In this document: positions 6,664 through 13,301 of the stretch, in pieces
Numbering within the stretch: position 1 is the stretch's first letter
Layout: each line of letters starts with the position of its first letter
Assembly (NCBI GenBank): GCA_002899795.1
Contig: PPDG01000458.1
Coordinates: 1-17,453 of the forward strand
Origin: Desulfobacteraceae bacterium
Lineage (GTDB): Bacteria > Desulfobacterota > Syntrophobacteria > BM002
Reading direction: 5' to 3'
DNA length: 17,453 bases
The notes under the pieces: generated by a model
Database searches by the model: none
Told to the model about the DNA's origin: nothing
What the model saw: only the letters and a program-made list of their open reading frames with translations
Made by a program: the position numbers and the translations under genes

Positions 6664-6715
6664 AAGTCCTTCGTTATTTGCTATCTCACCAATGAAAAAT
6701 GCGAAATGGGAAGTG
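6629..6715 (+). repeat. Perfect 19-bp inverted repeat upstream of glyA
   Basis: CACTTCCCATTTCGCATTT (6629-6647) is exactly complementary to 6697-6715. The left arm lies inside the CATTTNN array, and the right arm is itself heptameric (units ending AATG or AGTG from 6688). Inside the loop, CATTG/CAATG (6657/6690) and CGAAG/CTTCG (6662/6669) add further pairing. It ends 40 bases before the glyA ATG. Confidence 0.9.
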
Positions 6716-6755
6716 GCGGCGGTGAGTGACTCCACCGTTTGCAAAGAGGGCCAGC

Positions 6756-8015
6756 ATGTCAGAACTGGAAACAATAGATCCGCAAATTGCAGAAGCAATT
6801 AGGCTAGAGGAGGAAAGGCAGCTTCAGAGGCTGGAGCTCATTGCTTCGGAGAATTTCGCCAGTCCTGCAGTCAGGCAAGCCCAGGCGAGCGTCTTGACCA
6901 ACAAGTATGCTGAAGGTTATCCGGGTCATCGATATTACGGCGGCTGCGAATTCGTGGATACAGCTGAAAGCCTGGCGATCGAACGGGCAAAAGAGTTGTT
7001 TGCGGCTGAATATGCCAATGTTCAGCCCCACTCCGGCTCACAGGCCAACATGGCGGTATACTTCTCGATTTTACAGCCCGGAGACACCATCATGGGTATG
7101 GACTTGCGCCATGGAGGTCATCTGACCCATGGCAGCCCCGCCAATTTTTCCGGCAAACTCTTCCGGGTGGTTTCCTATGGGGTAAACCGGAAGACTGAGA
7201 CCATCGATCTGGAAGAGTTTGAACGACTGGCCAGGGAACACCGACCCAAACTGGTTATTGTCGGAGCAAGCGCCTATCCGCGGAGTATCGACTTTGGTTT
7301 TTTTCAGAGTGTCTGTGAAGAGATCAGCGCCTATCTGATGGTGGATATGGCCCACATAGCCGGCCTGGTGGCCGCTGGGGTTCATCCTAGTCCTATCCCA
7401 CATAGTGATTTCGTGACTTCCACCACCCACAAAACTCTCAGGGGACCGAGAGGGGGGTTGATTCTTTCCAGGCAGAACCACGCCGAAAAGCTCAACAGAG
7501 AGATCTTTCCAGGCATACAGGGAGGGACTCTCATGCATGTCATAGCTGCAAAAGCAGTGGCGTTCAAAGAGGCTCTGAGTGTCGAATTTCGCGCTTACCA
7601 GAGACAGGTGGTGAACAACGCCAAACGGTTGGCGGCAGAGTTGTCTGAGAGGGGTTTTCGTCTCGTCTCTGGCGGCACCGATAACCATCTGATGCTGGTA
7701 GACCTGAGAACAATTGGCTTGACCGGGGCCCAAGCTGAGCTCACTCTGGACCAGGCCTGGATCACGGTTAACAAGAACAGCATTCCCTATGATCCGGAAA
7801 GGCCGGCTGTAACGAGTGGCATCCGGGTCGGCACCCCGGCAGTGACCACGCGAGGAATGAAAGAAGAGGATATGGCAGTAATAGCCCAGTTTATTCACCA
7901 GGCGTTGGCGGCTGGTGGTGACCCTGGTATCATAGAGCGGGTTCGCGACCAGGTTGCCGATTTCTGCTCGCAGTTCCCTCTTCACAAGCCTGTATACGAG
8001 AAGGAGGCGAGCTGA
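6756..8015 (+). CDS. glyA: Serine hydroxymethyltransferase
   Basis: PLP enzyme converting serine plus tetrahydrofolate to glycine plus methylene-THF, which supplies one-carbon units for dTMP and purines. It is 419 aa (E. coli 417). Visible are LIASENFASPAVRQAQASVL and KYAEGYPGHRYYGG near the N-terminus, GGHLTHGSPANFSGK, and VTSTTHKTLRGPRGG with the PLP lysine at residue 226. A GTG at 6726 would add ten residues. The ATG at 6756 with AGAGGG five bases upstream gives MSELETIDPQIAEAI, a standard N-terminus. It leads a block with dCMP deaminase (3 bp downstream) and nrdR, consistent with a nucleotide-precursor role. The upstream spacer is filled by repeats. Confidence 0.97.
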   Translation: MSELETIDPQIAEAIRLEEERQLQRLELIASENFASPAVRQAQASVLTNKYAEGYPGHRYYGGCEFVDTAESLAIERAKELFAAEYANVQPHSGSQANMAVYFSILQPGDTIMGMDLRHGGHLTHGSPANFSGKLFRVVSYGVNRKTETIDLEEFERLAREHRPKLVIVGASAYPRSIDFGFFQSVCEEISAYLMVDMAHIAGLVAAGVHPSPIPHSDFVTSTTHKTLRGPRGGLILSRQNHAEKLNREIFPGIQGGTLMHVIAAKAVAFKEALSVEFRAYQRQVVNNAKRLAAELSERGFRLVSGGTDNHLMLVDLRTIGLTGAQAELTLDQAWITVNKNSIPYDPERPAVTSGIRVGTPAVTTRGMKEEDMAVIAQFIHQALAAGGDPGIIERVRDQVADFCSQFPLHKPVYEKEAS

Positions 8016-8018
8016 GTT

Positions 8019-8483
8019 ATGACGCGACCGAGTTGGGATGCTTATTTCATGGAGATTACCAGGCTTGTGGCTCAGCGTTCCACCTGCCTCAGGCGTCGGG
8101 TAGGAGCCGTGCTGGTGAAAGACAAGAGAATACTGGCAACCGGATATAACGGCGCTCCATCGGGCTTGCCTCACTGTCTCGATGTCGGCTGCATGAGAGA
8201 GGAAAACAATATCCCGTCAGGTGAGAGACACGAACTCTGCCGCGGTCTGCACGCCGAACAAAATGTTATTATCCAGGCGGCCCGCCACGGCATACCAATT
8301 CAAGGTGCCACCCTCTATTGCACCACGCGGCCATGTGTCATTTGCGCCAAGATGGTCATTAATGCTAATATTGCCGTTGTCTACTTTGAAGAAGGGTATG
8401 CGGACGAGCTTTCCGACCAGATGTTCCGGGAGGCCGGAATCGAGTTGAGTAACTGGAAATCACCTGACAGAGGTGGGGAATGA
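8019..8483 (+). CDS. Deoxycytidylate (dCMP) deaminase family protein
   Basis: Zinc-dependent deaminase, most likely converting dCMP to dUMP, the substrate of thymidylate synthase. The 154-aa protein has the zinc motifs His78-Ala-Glu80 and Pro-Cys106-x-x-Cys109. The family's long GYNGAPSGLPHCLDVGC insertion and CRGLHAEQNVI are also present, a pattern matching ComEB-type dCMP deaminases rather than cytidine or guanine deaminases. Its ribosome site AAGGAGG (8001-8007) lies inside the glyA 3' end, and its stop overlaps the nrdR ATG. Next to glyA it would help supply both the dUMP and the methylene-THF needed for dTMP synthesis. Substrate is inferred from family resemblance. Confidence 0.9.
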   Translation: MTRPSWDAYFMEITRLVAQRSTCLRRRVGAVLVKDKRILATGYNGAPSGLPHCLDVGCMREENNIPSGERHELCRGLHAEQNVIIQAARHGIPIQGATLYCTTRPCVICAKMVINANIAVVYFEEGYADELSDQMFREAGIELSNWKSPDRGGE

Positions 8484-8929
8484 AATGCCAGTTTTGTGAT
8501 CACCCCAAGACTCGGGTGCTTGACTCCCGTCCCGGAAAGGACAACAACCACATCCGGAGACGGCGGCAATGTCCTGAGTGCGACGGGCGGTTTACCACCT
8601 TCGAACGGCTCGAGGAAAACCTTGCCCTGGTGGTCAAGAGGGACGGCCGAATGGAACCCTTCGATCGAAACAAAATGCTGGCCGGCCTCAGACGATCGTG
8701 CACCAAGCTGCCGATAGCAGAAGACCATCTCACCAGAATAGCGGGACTCATTGAAAACCGGATTCAGGAAAGCCGGCGGCGCAAACTTCGCAGTCAGGTT
8801 TTAGGAGATTGGGTAGCAGCCGCTTTGCAAGAGATCCATCCGGCAGCCTATATTCGCTACAGCATGGTACACCGGCAGATTCAGGATCTCCAGGACCTGC
8901 AGAAACTTTTGGATGAGGAGTTACCCTAG
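8480..8929 (+). CDS. nrdR: Transcriptional repressor NrdR
   Basis: NrdR is an ATP/dATP-sensing repressor of ribonucleotide reductase genes. The protein is 149 aa, identical in length to E. coli NrdR. The zinc ribbon is complete with Cys3, Cys6, Cys31 and Cys34, and the arginine-rich IRRRRQCPEC and FTTFER motifs follow. The ATP-cone begins around VVKRDGRMEPFDRNKMLAGLRRSC (about residue 53 on). The start overlaps the upstream stop as ATGA, indicating coupled translation with the dCMP deaminase and linking the repressor to deoxynucleotide supply. I saw no clear NrdR-box pair in this window, so its targets are presumably elsewhere. Confidence 0.97.
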   Translation: MKCQFCDHPKTRVLDSRPGKDNNHIRRRRQCPECDGRFTTFERLEENLALVVKRDGRMEPFDRNKMLAGLRRSCTKLPIAEDHLTRIAGLIENRIQESRRRKLRSQVLGDWVAAALQEIHPAAYIRYSMVHRQIQDLQDLQKLLDEELP

Positions 8930-8941
8930 CCAGGATATTTC

Positions 8942-9018
8942 ACCACAAAGTACACAAAGATCACCAAGGCAGTTTTCTCAATAATATGACCCTTTGAGTT
9001 CTTCGTGTTCTTCGTGGT
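8942..9018 (+). repeat. Nonamer-built hairpin between nrdR and ribD
   Basis: The left arm is three nonamers, ACCACAAAG, TACACAAAG and ATCACCAAG (8942-8968). The right arm is CTTTGAGTT, CTTCGTGTT and CTTCGTGGT (8992-9018), whose reverse complements are AACTCAAAG, AACACGAAG and ACCACGAAG. The arms pair unit for unit with one, two and three mismatches from the outside inward, around a 23-base loop. The word resembles a repeat widely scattered in bacterial intergenic DNA. Confidence 0.85.
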
Positions 9019-9084
9019 TTCCTAAGTTGTCGCGAAACTGGACAAGACTGGTTTTAAACAAATCGCGGCTAAGAAGCGGAAACA

Positions 9085-10254
9085 GTGAGCAGGCAAGGAT
9101 CTTTGACAAAAGAAGATGAGCAGTTCATGCGATTGGCCCTGCGTTTAGCTGGTCGTGGTGTAGGGTACACTTCTCCCAATCCCATGGTGGGTGCGGTGGT
9201 AGTCAAGAACGGCCAGGTTGTGGGGAAGGGGTATCACCGCAAGGCGGGCACCCCTCATGCCGAAATCCATGCACTGCAGGAAGCTGGCAGCCAGGCGCAG
9301 GGCGCTACCCTGTATGTGACTTTGGAGCCATGTAATCATCAGGGACGAACTCCACCGTGCTCCGAGGCTATTGTGCGGAGCGATGTGGCTCGAGTGGTGG
9401 TTGGCTGCAGTGATCCCAATCCTCGAGTTAGCGGTGGCGGGGCGGATTATCTTCGATCACAGGGAATCCTCGTTGAAGAGGGGATTCTCGCGGATAAGTG
9501 TTTTCGACTCAATGAACCGTTCATCAAGCACGTCACCACTGGCTTGCCTCTGGTAGTTGCCAAAGCGGCTGCCAGCTTGGACGGCAAGATTGCTAGTCAT
9601 CTTGGTGACTCCCGCTGGATTTCCAATGAGCGCTCACGGCGATTTGTCCACAGGCTGCGTCATGCAGTGGATGCCATATTAGTGGGGGTTGGAACTGTTA
9701 TTGCGGACGACCCCAGTCTCACCGCGCGTCTTCCTGGAAAGAAAGAAAACAATCCACTCCGGATTATTCTGGACACCCACCTGAGAATTCCGCTTGAAAG
9801 TCAGGTTGTAAGTCAGGCCAACGGGGTTCCGACACTCATAGCATGCGGACCGGAACCTTACCAGAAGAGAATGTCTGCTCTCGAAGCGCGAGGGGTGGAG
9901 ATTTTATCGCTACCGCTGACGCTGGGACGTGTTTCTCTGTCTGCACTTATGGAACATTTAGGCAATCGTGACATTACCAGTCTCTTGGTGGAAGGTGGGG
10001 CTGAAGTTCACGGTGCCTTTTTTTATGACAATCTTGTAGATAAAGTGTATCTTTTCTTTGCGCCAAAAATCATTGGTGGCAGTAGCGCTGTGCCTGTGGT
10101 AGGAGGCATCGGGGCTGCGAGCGTGGCTGACGCTTTGCCTTTGAGGGATTTGAAGCTTCGCCGCTTCGACGATGATATAATGATTGAAGGATACTTAGAG
10201 GCGTCTGCCCTTTTTGCGGTAGAGTTGGATGTGGCAACCGAAAAGAGCAAGTAA
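9085..10254 (+). CDS. ribD: Bifunctional riboflavin deaminase/reductase RibD
   Basis: RibD carries out two riboflavin pathway steps: deamination of the pyrimidine intermediate and NADPH reduction of its ribosyl side chain. It is 389 aa. The N-terminal deaminase domain binds zinc through His58 in HAEIHAL, Cys83 in EPCNHQGRTPPC and Cys92, with spacing identical to E. coli His50/Cys75/Cys84. The reductase domain starts near VVAKAAASLDGKIAS (about residue 156) and includes LRIILDTHLRIP and SLLVEGGAEVHGAFF. The start is uncertain. The GTG at 9085 has only a weak AGCGGA site; a TTG at 9103 or the ATG at 9127 are alternatives, the last giving a short N-terminus. It opens the rib block but no FMN riboswitch precedes it. 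Confidence 0.95.
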   Translation: MSRQGSLTKEDEQFMRLALRLAGRGVGYTSPNPMVGAVVVKNGQVVGKGYHRKAGTPHAEIHALQEAGSQAQGATLYVTLEPCNHQGRTPPCSEAIVRSDVARVVVGCSDPNPRVSGGGADYLRSQGILVEEGILADKCFRLNEPFIKHVTTGLPLVVAKAAASLDGKIASHLGDSRWISNERSRRFVHRLRHAVDAILVGVGTVIADDPSLTARLPGKKENNPLRIILDTHLRIPLESQVVSQANGVPTLIACGPEPYQKRMSALEARGVEILSLPLTLGRVSLSALMEHLGNRDITSLLVEGGAEVHGAFFYDNLVDKVYLFFAPKIIGGSSAVPVVGGIGAASVADALPLRDLKLRRFDDDIMIEGYLEASALFAVELDVATEKSK

Positions 10255-10255
10255 C

Positions 10256-10428
10256 GGCATAAGGCACAAGGCGCAGGGCAGAAGGCATATGGTAAAGAAG
10301 CCAGAATTCAGGAGTCAGAATCCAGCACTCGAGAGATATGAACTGAAACGAGTCTTTTTTACCTCCTGGCTACTGACTCCTAGCTACTGGATTCTATGCA
10401 TACGCCTTTAGCCTTTAACCTTAAGCCT
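10256..10428 (+). repeat. Heptamer-built fold-back filling the ribD-ribE gap
   Basis: Outer left arm: five heptamers of GGCANAA type (10256-10290). Outer right arm: TACGCCT, TTAGCCT, TTAACCT, TAAGCCT (10401-10428), whose complements read AGGCNNA. Inner left arm: CCAGAAT, TCAGGAG, TCAGAAT, then CCAG (10301-10325). Inner right arm: CTCCTGG, CTACTGA, CTCCTAG, CTACTGG (10363-10390), which pairs with the inner left arm unit by unit. AGGAGTCAG/CTGACTCCT (10310/10373) is the perfect core. The spacer begins two bases after the ribD stop and ends just before the ribE ribosome site. Confidence 0.88.
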
Positions 10429-10444
10429 GGAATGGAGATGCCCC

Positions 10445-11101
10445 ATGTTCACTGGCCTCATTGAGGGAACCGGCAAACTGAAAACCATAGAGCCACGTGG
10501 GAAAGACATGCGTCTCAGTATTCAGGCTTCCTTCGATCTGGAAGGGTTTCAGACCGGTGAGAGTGTTGCGGTGGACGGTGTCTGTCTCACTGTGGTTTCT
10601 TGGCAGGCGAGAGCCTTTACCGTGGACGTTTCCCAGGAGACCTTGAGTCGCACCACTCTTGGCCAACGGTCTGTGGGGGATGAGGTTAATCTGGAACGAG
10701 CTCTCCGGTTGGGAGACCGTCTTGGTGGACATCTGGTCAATGGTCATGCGGACGGCAAGGCCAGAGTGATGGCCAGGAAACAGAGGGGAGACTCACTGGT
10801 ATTTACATTCGAGGTGGTAGCAGAGCTGGGTCGCTACATCATTGAAAAGGGCTCGGTGGCAGTGAACGGCGTGAGTTTGACAGTGAATCGTTGCGATGAA
10901 CAGAGTTTCGACGTCAACATCGTGCCACACACCGCCCGGTGGACCACTATTGGAACCTGGCGGGTCGGTGACGAGGTGAATATAGAAGTTGATATTATTG
11001 GGAAATACGTGGAGAGATTTGTGCGGACTATGCAGGAGAGCGATTCTCCCTCCACCGGTGGGGTAGATCGAGGCTTTCTGGCGAAGCACGGAATCATTTA
11101 G
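10445..11101 (+). CDS. ribE: Riboflavin synthase, alpha subunit
   Basis: Riboflavin synthase dismutates two 6,7-dimethyl-8-ribityllumazines to riboflavin, the last step of the pathway. The 218-aa protein has the standard MFTGLIEGTGKL start and two tandem lumazine-binding repeats. Repeat one carries GESVAVDGVCLTVV (about residue 38 on) and repeat two GSVAVNGVSLTVN (about residue 136 on); NIVPHTARWTTIG follows in the second. Length agrees with E. coli (213). GGAG lies seven bases before the ATG. It sits between ribD and ribBA in the same orientation. I use the Bacillus-style symbol ribE; in E. coli nomenclature the same enzyme is often called RibC or RibE. Confidence 0.95.
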   Translation: MFTGLIEGTGKLKTIEPRGKDMRLSIQASFDLEGFQTGESVAVDGVCLTVVSWQARAFTVDVSQETLSRTTLGQRSVGDEVNLERALRLGDRLGGHLVNGHADGKARVMARKQRGDSLVFTFEVVAELGRYIIEKGSVAVNGVSLTVNRCDEQSFDVNIVPHTARWTTIGTWRVGDEVNIEVDIIGKYVERFVRTMQESDSPSTGGVDRGFLAKHGII

Positions 11102-11136
11102 CATTATTCATTTCTCATTGATCGTATATTATTGCG
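11102..11136 (+). repeat. CATTNNT heptamer array after ribE
   Basis: CATTATT, CATTTCT and CATTGAT (11102-11122) run immediately from the ribE stop, followed by two poorer units (CGTATAT, TATTGCG). It is the same CAT-initial word family as the array before glyA. AT-rich sequence at 11153-11175 is loosely complementary. The 8-bp palindrome GCGGCCGC overlaps the end at 11134. Confidence 0.65.
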
Positions 11137-11172
11137 GCCGCCGTCAGGACTCGGTAAATAATCATAATTAAT

Positions 11173-11213
11173 GTAGGAGCAAGCTCCCTCCGGGCCGTAG
11201 GCTGCTTGCGATG
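11173..11213 (+). repeat. REP-like element upstream of ribBA
   Basis: TGTAGGAGCAAGCTCC opens the element and GGCTGCTTGCGATG closes it. GCAAGC (11179-11184) pairs with GCTTGC (11204-11209), and GGAGC/GCTCC overlap within the left part. The opening and closing words resemble REP sequences known from pseudomonads and other bacteria, but pairing here is short and the middle is unlike them. Confidence 0.4.
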
Positions 11214-11246
11214 AAACCTTTGCGTGACTAGTTAGGAGTTAAGGAA

Positions 11247-12479
11247 ATGCCCACAGCGAAAATTGCTGAAGCACTAGAAGAGATCAGAGCAGGAAAGATG
11301 GTCATCCTCGTGGATGATGAGGACCGGGAAAATGAGGGTGATCTCTGTATGGCTGCCGAGAAGGCGACCCCGGAAGCCATAAATTTCATGGCCAAGTATG
11401 GTAGAGGCTTGATCTGTCTTTCCTTGACCGAGGAAAGGGTTGAGCACCTACAGTTGCCCATGATGGTGTCCAACAACCAATCCAGATTCGGGACTGCTTT
11501 TACCGTCTCCATTGAGGCCCGGCAGGGGGTGACCACTGGAATTTCGGCAGCGGACCGTGCCACCACTGTCTTGGCGGCGGTGGACCCTGGGGCCAAACCA
11601 GAAGATCTCGTGAGCCCAGGACATGTCTTCCCGCTGCGGGCTCGCAAGGGCGGAGTATTAGTACGTACCGGCCAGACCGAGGGATCAGTTGATTTGGCTA
11701 GGTTGGCGGGTCTTAATTCTGCCGGGGTTATTTGTGAGGTCATGAAAGACGATGGCACCATGGCGAGAATGCCGGACTTGGAGATATTTGCCGAGGAGCA
11801 CGGGCTCAAGATAGTAACCATCGCAGATATTATTGAGTACCGCATGCGCCACGAAAGCTTCGTTCACCGAGCCGCCACCACTATGCTTCCCACCATCCAT
11901 GGAGGTGAATTCACGGCCATTGCTTACACGAACGATATCGATACGGTCCAGCACATTGCCTTGGTAAAGGGCGAGATTGACCAAGAGGCAGAGGTCCTGG
12001 TGCGTGTCCATTCAGAATGTCTCACCGGTGATAGTTTGGGCTCACTCCGGTGTGATTGCGGTGACCAGTTGCATCGAGCCATGGAAATGCTCAATGATGA
12101 GGGCAACGGCGTTATTCTCTACATAACCAATCACGAGGGCCGCGGTATCGGGCTAGCCAACAAACTCAAGTCCTATGCACTCCAGGATCAAGGGAAGGAT
12201 ACGGTGGAAGCCAATGAAGCTCTGGGATTTAAAGCTGATCTCAGGGAATATGGTATCGGTGCTCAAATTCTGGTGGACATTGGGGTGAAGAAGATGCGGC
12301 TGATGACCAACAATCCCAAAAAGATTGTGGGTCTAGAAGGGTATGGCATTACCATCACCGAGAGGGTGCCCATAGAGATTGCGCCCAATCCTTGTAATCT
12401 CGATTATTTAAGAACTAAGTGTTCGAAGATGGGTCATCTGATGAAGCTGTCCCAGGAGAAAGAAACGGAAAATTATTAA
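11247..12479 (+). CDS. ribBA: Bifunctional RibBA: 3,4-dihydroxy-2-butanone-4-phosphate synthase / GTP cyclohydrolase II
   Basis: RibBA makes both starting compounds of riboflavin. The N-terminal RibB part (about 1-200) acts on ribulose-5-phosphate and has the acidic loop DDEDRENEGD at residues 23-32, GVTTGISAADR, SPGHVFPLRA and DGTMARMPDL. The C-terminal RibA part opens the GTP ring. Its zinc site Cys258, Cys269, Cys271 (Cx10CxC in ECLTGDSLGSLRCDC) is intact, as are EGRGIGL, SYALQDQG, DLREYGIGAQIL and LMTNNPKK. The total of 410 aa is normal for the fusion. One oddity is RTGQTE at residues 140-145, which has Gln143 where E. coli RibB has the metal-binding His of RGGHTE. The ATG has AGGAG eight bases upstream. 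Supply of ribulose-5-phosphate by rpiB nearby fits. Confidence 0.95.
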   Translation: MPTAKIAEALEEIRAGKMVILVDDEDRENEGDLCMAAEKATPEAINFMAKYGRGLICLSLTEERVEHLQLPMMVSNNQSRFGTAFTVSIEARQGVTTGISAADRATTVLAAVDPGAKPEDLVSPGHVFPLRARKGGVLVRTGQTEGSVDLARLAGLNSAGVICEVMKDDGTMARMPDLEIFAEEHGLKIVTIADIIEYRMRHESFVHRAATTMLPTIHGGEFTAIAYTNDIDTVQHIALVKGEIDQEAEVLVRVHSECLTGDSLGSLRCDCGDQLHRAMEMLNDEGNGVILYITNHEGRGIGLANKLKSYALQDQGKDTVEANEALGFKADLREYGIGAQILVDIGVKKMRLMTNNPKKIVGLEGYGITITERVPIEIAPNPCNLDYLRTKCSKMGHLMKLSQEKETENY

Positions 12480-12503
12480 GATTGCGGATTTGTCCTTCGG
12501 ACT

Positions 12504-12520
12504 CCCGCCCTTCGGGCGGG
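12504..12520 (+). other. GC-rich hairpin after ribBA
   Basis: CCCGCCC (12504-12510) pairs perfectly with GGGCGGG (12514-12520) around TTC. It lies 24 bases after the ribBA stop and is followed by TTCCCAGTTT, not a clean T-run. A weak terminator or mRNA 3'-end stabiliser is possible. Confidence 0.6.
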
Positions 12521-12528
12521 TTCCCAGT

Positions 12529-12640
12529 TTCGGATTTCCGATTTCGGATTTTAGTCGGCTTCTAGATTCGAGATTGTGGAATCTGATGAGTTACTCGCTT
12601 AGCCTGAATCAATCCGCAATCCACAATCCACAATCTACAA
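12529..12640 (+). repeat. Heptamer arrays facing each other in the ribBA-ribH gap
   Basis: Three word blocks hold the 7-bp period: TTCGGAT, TTCCGAT, TTCGGAT (12529-12549); GATTCGA, GATTGTG, GAATCTG (12565-12585); CAATCCG, CAATCCA, CAATCCA, CAATCTA (12610-12637). AGATTGTGG (12571-12579) is complementary to CCACAATCT (12628-12636). ATTGCGGATT (12481-12490), just after the ribBA stop, is complementary to AATCCGCAAT (12611-12620). The spacer can therefore close on itself around the GC hairpin. Confidence 0.85.
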
Positions 12641-12653
12641 AGGGGGGTTGAGA

Positions 12654-13121
12654 ATGCCAAAACCTGTTGAGGGGAAGCTGGAGGCGAAGGGGTTGAAGTT
12701 TGCCGTAGTGGTAAGTCGTTTCAACGATTTCATTTGCGACCGGCTGTTGGGGGGCGCTCTGGACGCCTTAGTCAGAAACGGTGCTTCGGAAGCTGACATT
12801 CAAGTGGTTAAGGTTCCGGGAGCCTGGGAGATTCCTCTCACCTCCAAAAAGCTGGCTGAACAAAACAAATATGACGCCATCATCTGTCTGGGGGCTGTTA
12901 TTAGAGGTTCCACACCTCATTTTGAATTCGTTAGCGCCGAAGTTTCCAAAGGAGTTGCGGCTGTGGGGCTGGAGCACAGTATCCCCATCACTTTTGGAGT
13001 TCTCACCACCGACAGCTTGGAGCAAGCCATCGAACGCGCCGGATCCAAGGCGGGCAACAAGGGCTTTGAAGCAGCACAGGCAGCCATTGAAATGGCGAAC
13101 CTCATGATCCAGTTAGGTTAA
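12654..13121 (+). CDS. ribH: 6,7-dimethyl-8-ribityllumazine synthase
   Basis: Lumazine synthase joins the pyrimidine from RibA/RibD with dihydroxybutanone phosphate from RibB. From the ATG at 12654 it is 155 aa (E. coli 156). Conserved features are VVSRFNDFI with the stacking Phe, KVPGAWEIPL, GAVIRGSTPHFEFV with the catalytic His89, and ITFGVLTTD. The frame opens at a TTG at 12648, but the ATG with AGGGGGG six bases upstream is the better start. It closes the riboflavin block. The order ribD-ribE-ribBA-ribH-nusB is a common arrangement in Gram-negative bacteria. The protein normally forms icosahedral or pentameric shells; which applies here cannot be seen. Confidence 0.96.
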   Translation: MPKPVEGKLEAKGLKFAVVVSRFNDFICDRLLGGALDALVRNGASEADIQVVKVPGAWEIPLTSKKLAEQNKYDAIICLGAVIRGSTPHFEFVSAEVSKGVAAVGLEHSIPITFGVLTTDSLEQAIERAGSKAGNKGFEAAQAAIEMANLMIQLG

Positions 13122-13147
13122 TTCGCCTGATGCCGCACCGACTCAGC

Positions 13148-13206
13148 GATGTGAGATGTAAGATCTGGGATATTAGACTTTGGTAAATCGCAGTGAATCT
13201 CACATC
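13148..13206 (+). repeat. GATNTNN heptamers with 10-bp inverted repeat in the ribH-nusB gap
   Basis: GATGTGA, GATGTAA, GATCTGG, GATATTA and GACTTTG run from 13148 to 13182. The first ten bases, GATGTGAGAT, are exactly complementary to ATCTCACATC at 13197-13206, leaving a 39-base loop. Confidence 0.8.
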
Positions 13207-13257
13207 TTTAGTACTTTAGTCATTTTAGACACTTTAGTCATTTTTGGCATTCTTTAG
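13203..13257 (+). repeat. CAYTTTAGN nonamer array before nusB
   Basis: Five gap-free nonamers (CATCTTTAG, TACTTTAGT, CATTTTAGA, CACTTTAGT, CATTTTTGG) and one decamer (CATTCTTTAG) cover 13203-13257. It shares the CATTTTAGA unit with the array upstream of etfB at 1562-1598, on the same strand and likewise just upstream of a gene. Confidence 0.83.
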
Positions 13258-13301
13258 TGTAGGCTGGTCAGAGCTCACTACCAGCATTGAGCAGGACAAA
13301 C

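Noticed and set aside
6587..6715. CRISPR-like array
   Set aside because: The repeat unit is 7 bp with no spacers between units and no cas genes; it is a tandem word array, not a CRISPR.
7071..8174. Long minus-strand open frame (367 codons) opposite glyA
   Set aside because: It is a shadow of glyA and the dCMP deaminase gene. The protein shows no family features and the plus-strand genes are unambiguous.
8930..9084. FMN riboswitch before ribD
   Set aside because: The conserved RFN segments are not present; the gap is taken up by the nonamer hairpin.
11134..11141. GCGGCCGC palindrome as a protein-binding site
   Set aside because: It is only eight bases, isolated, and can arise by chance in a GC-rich patch.
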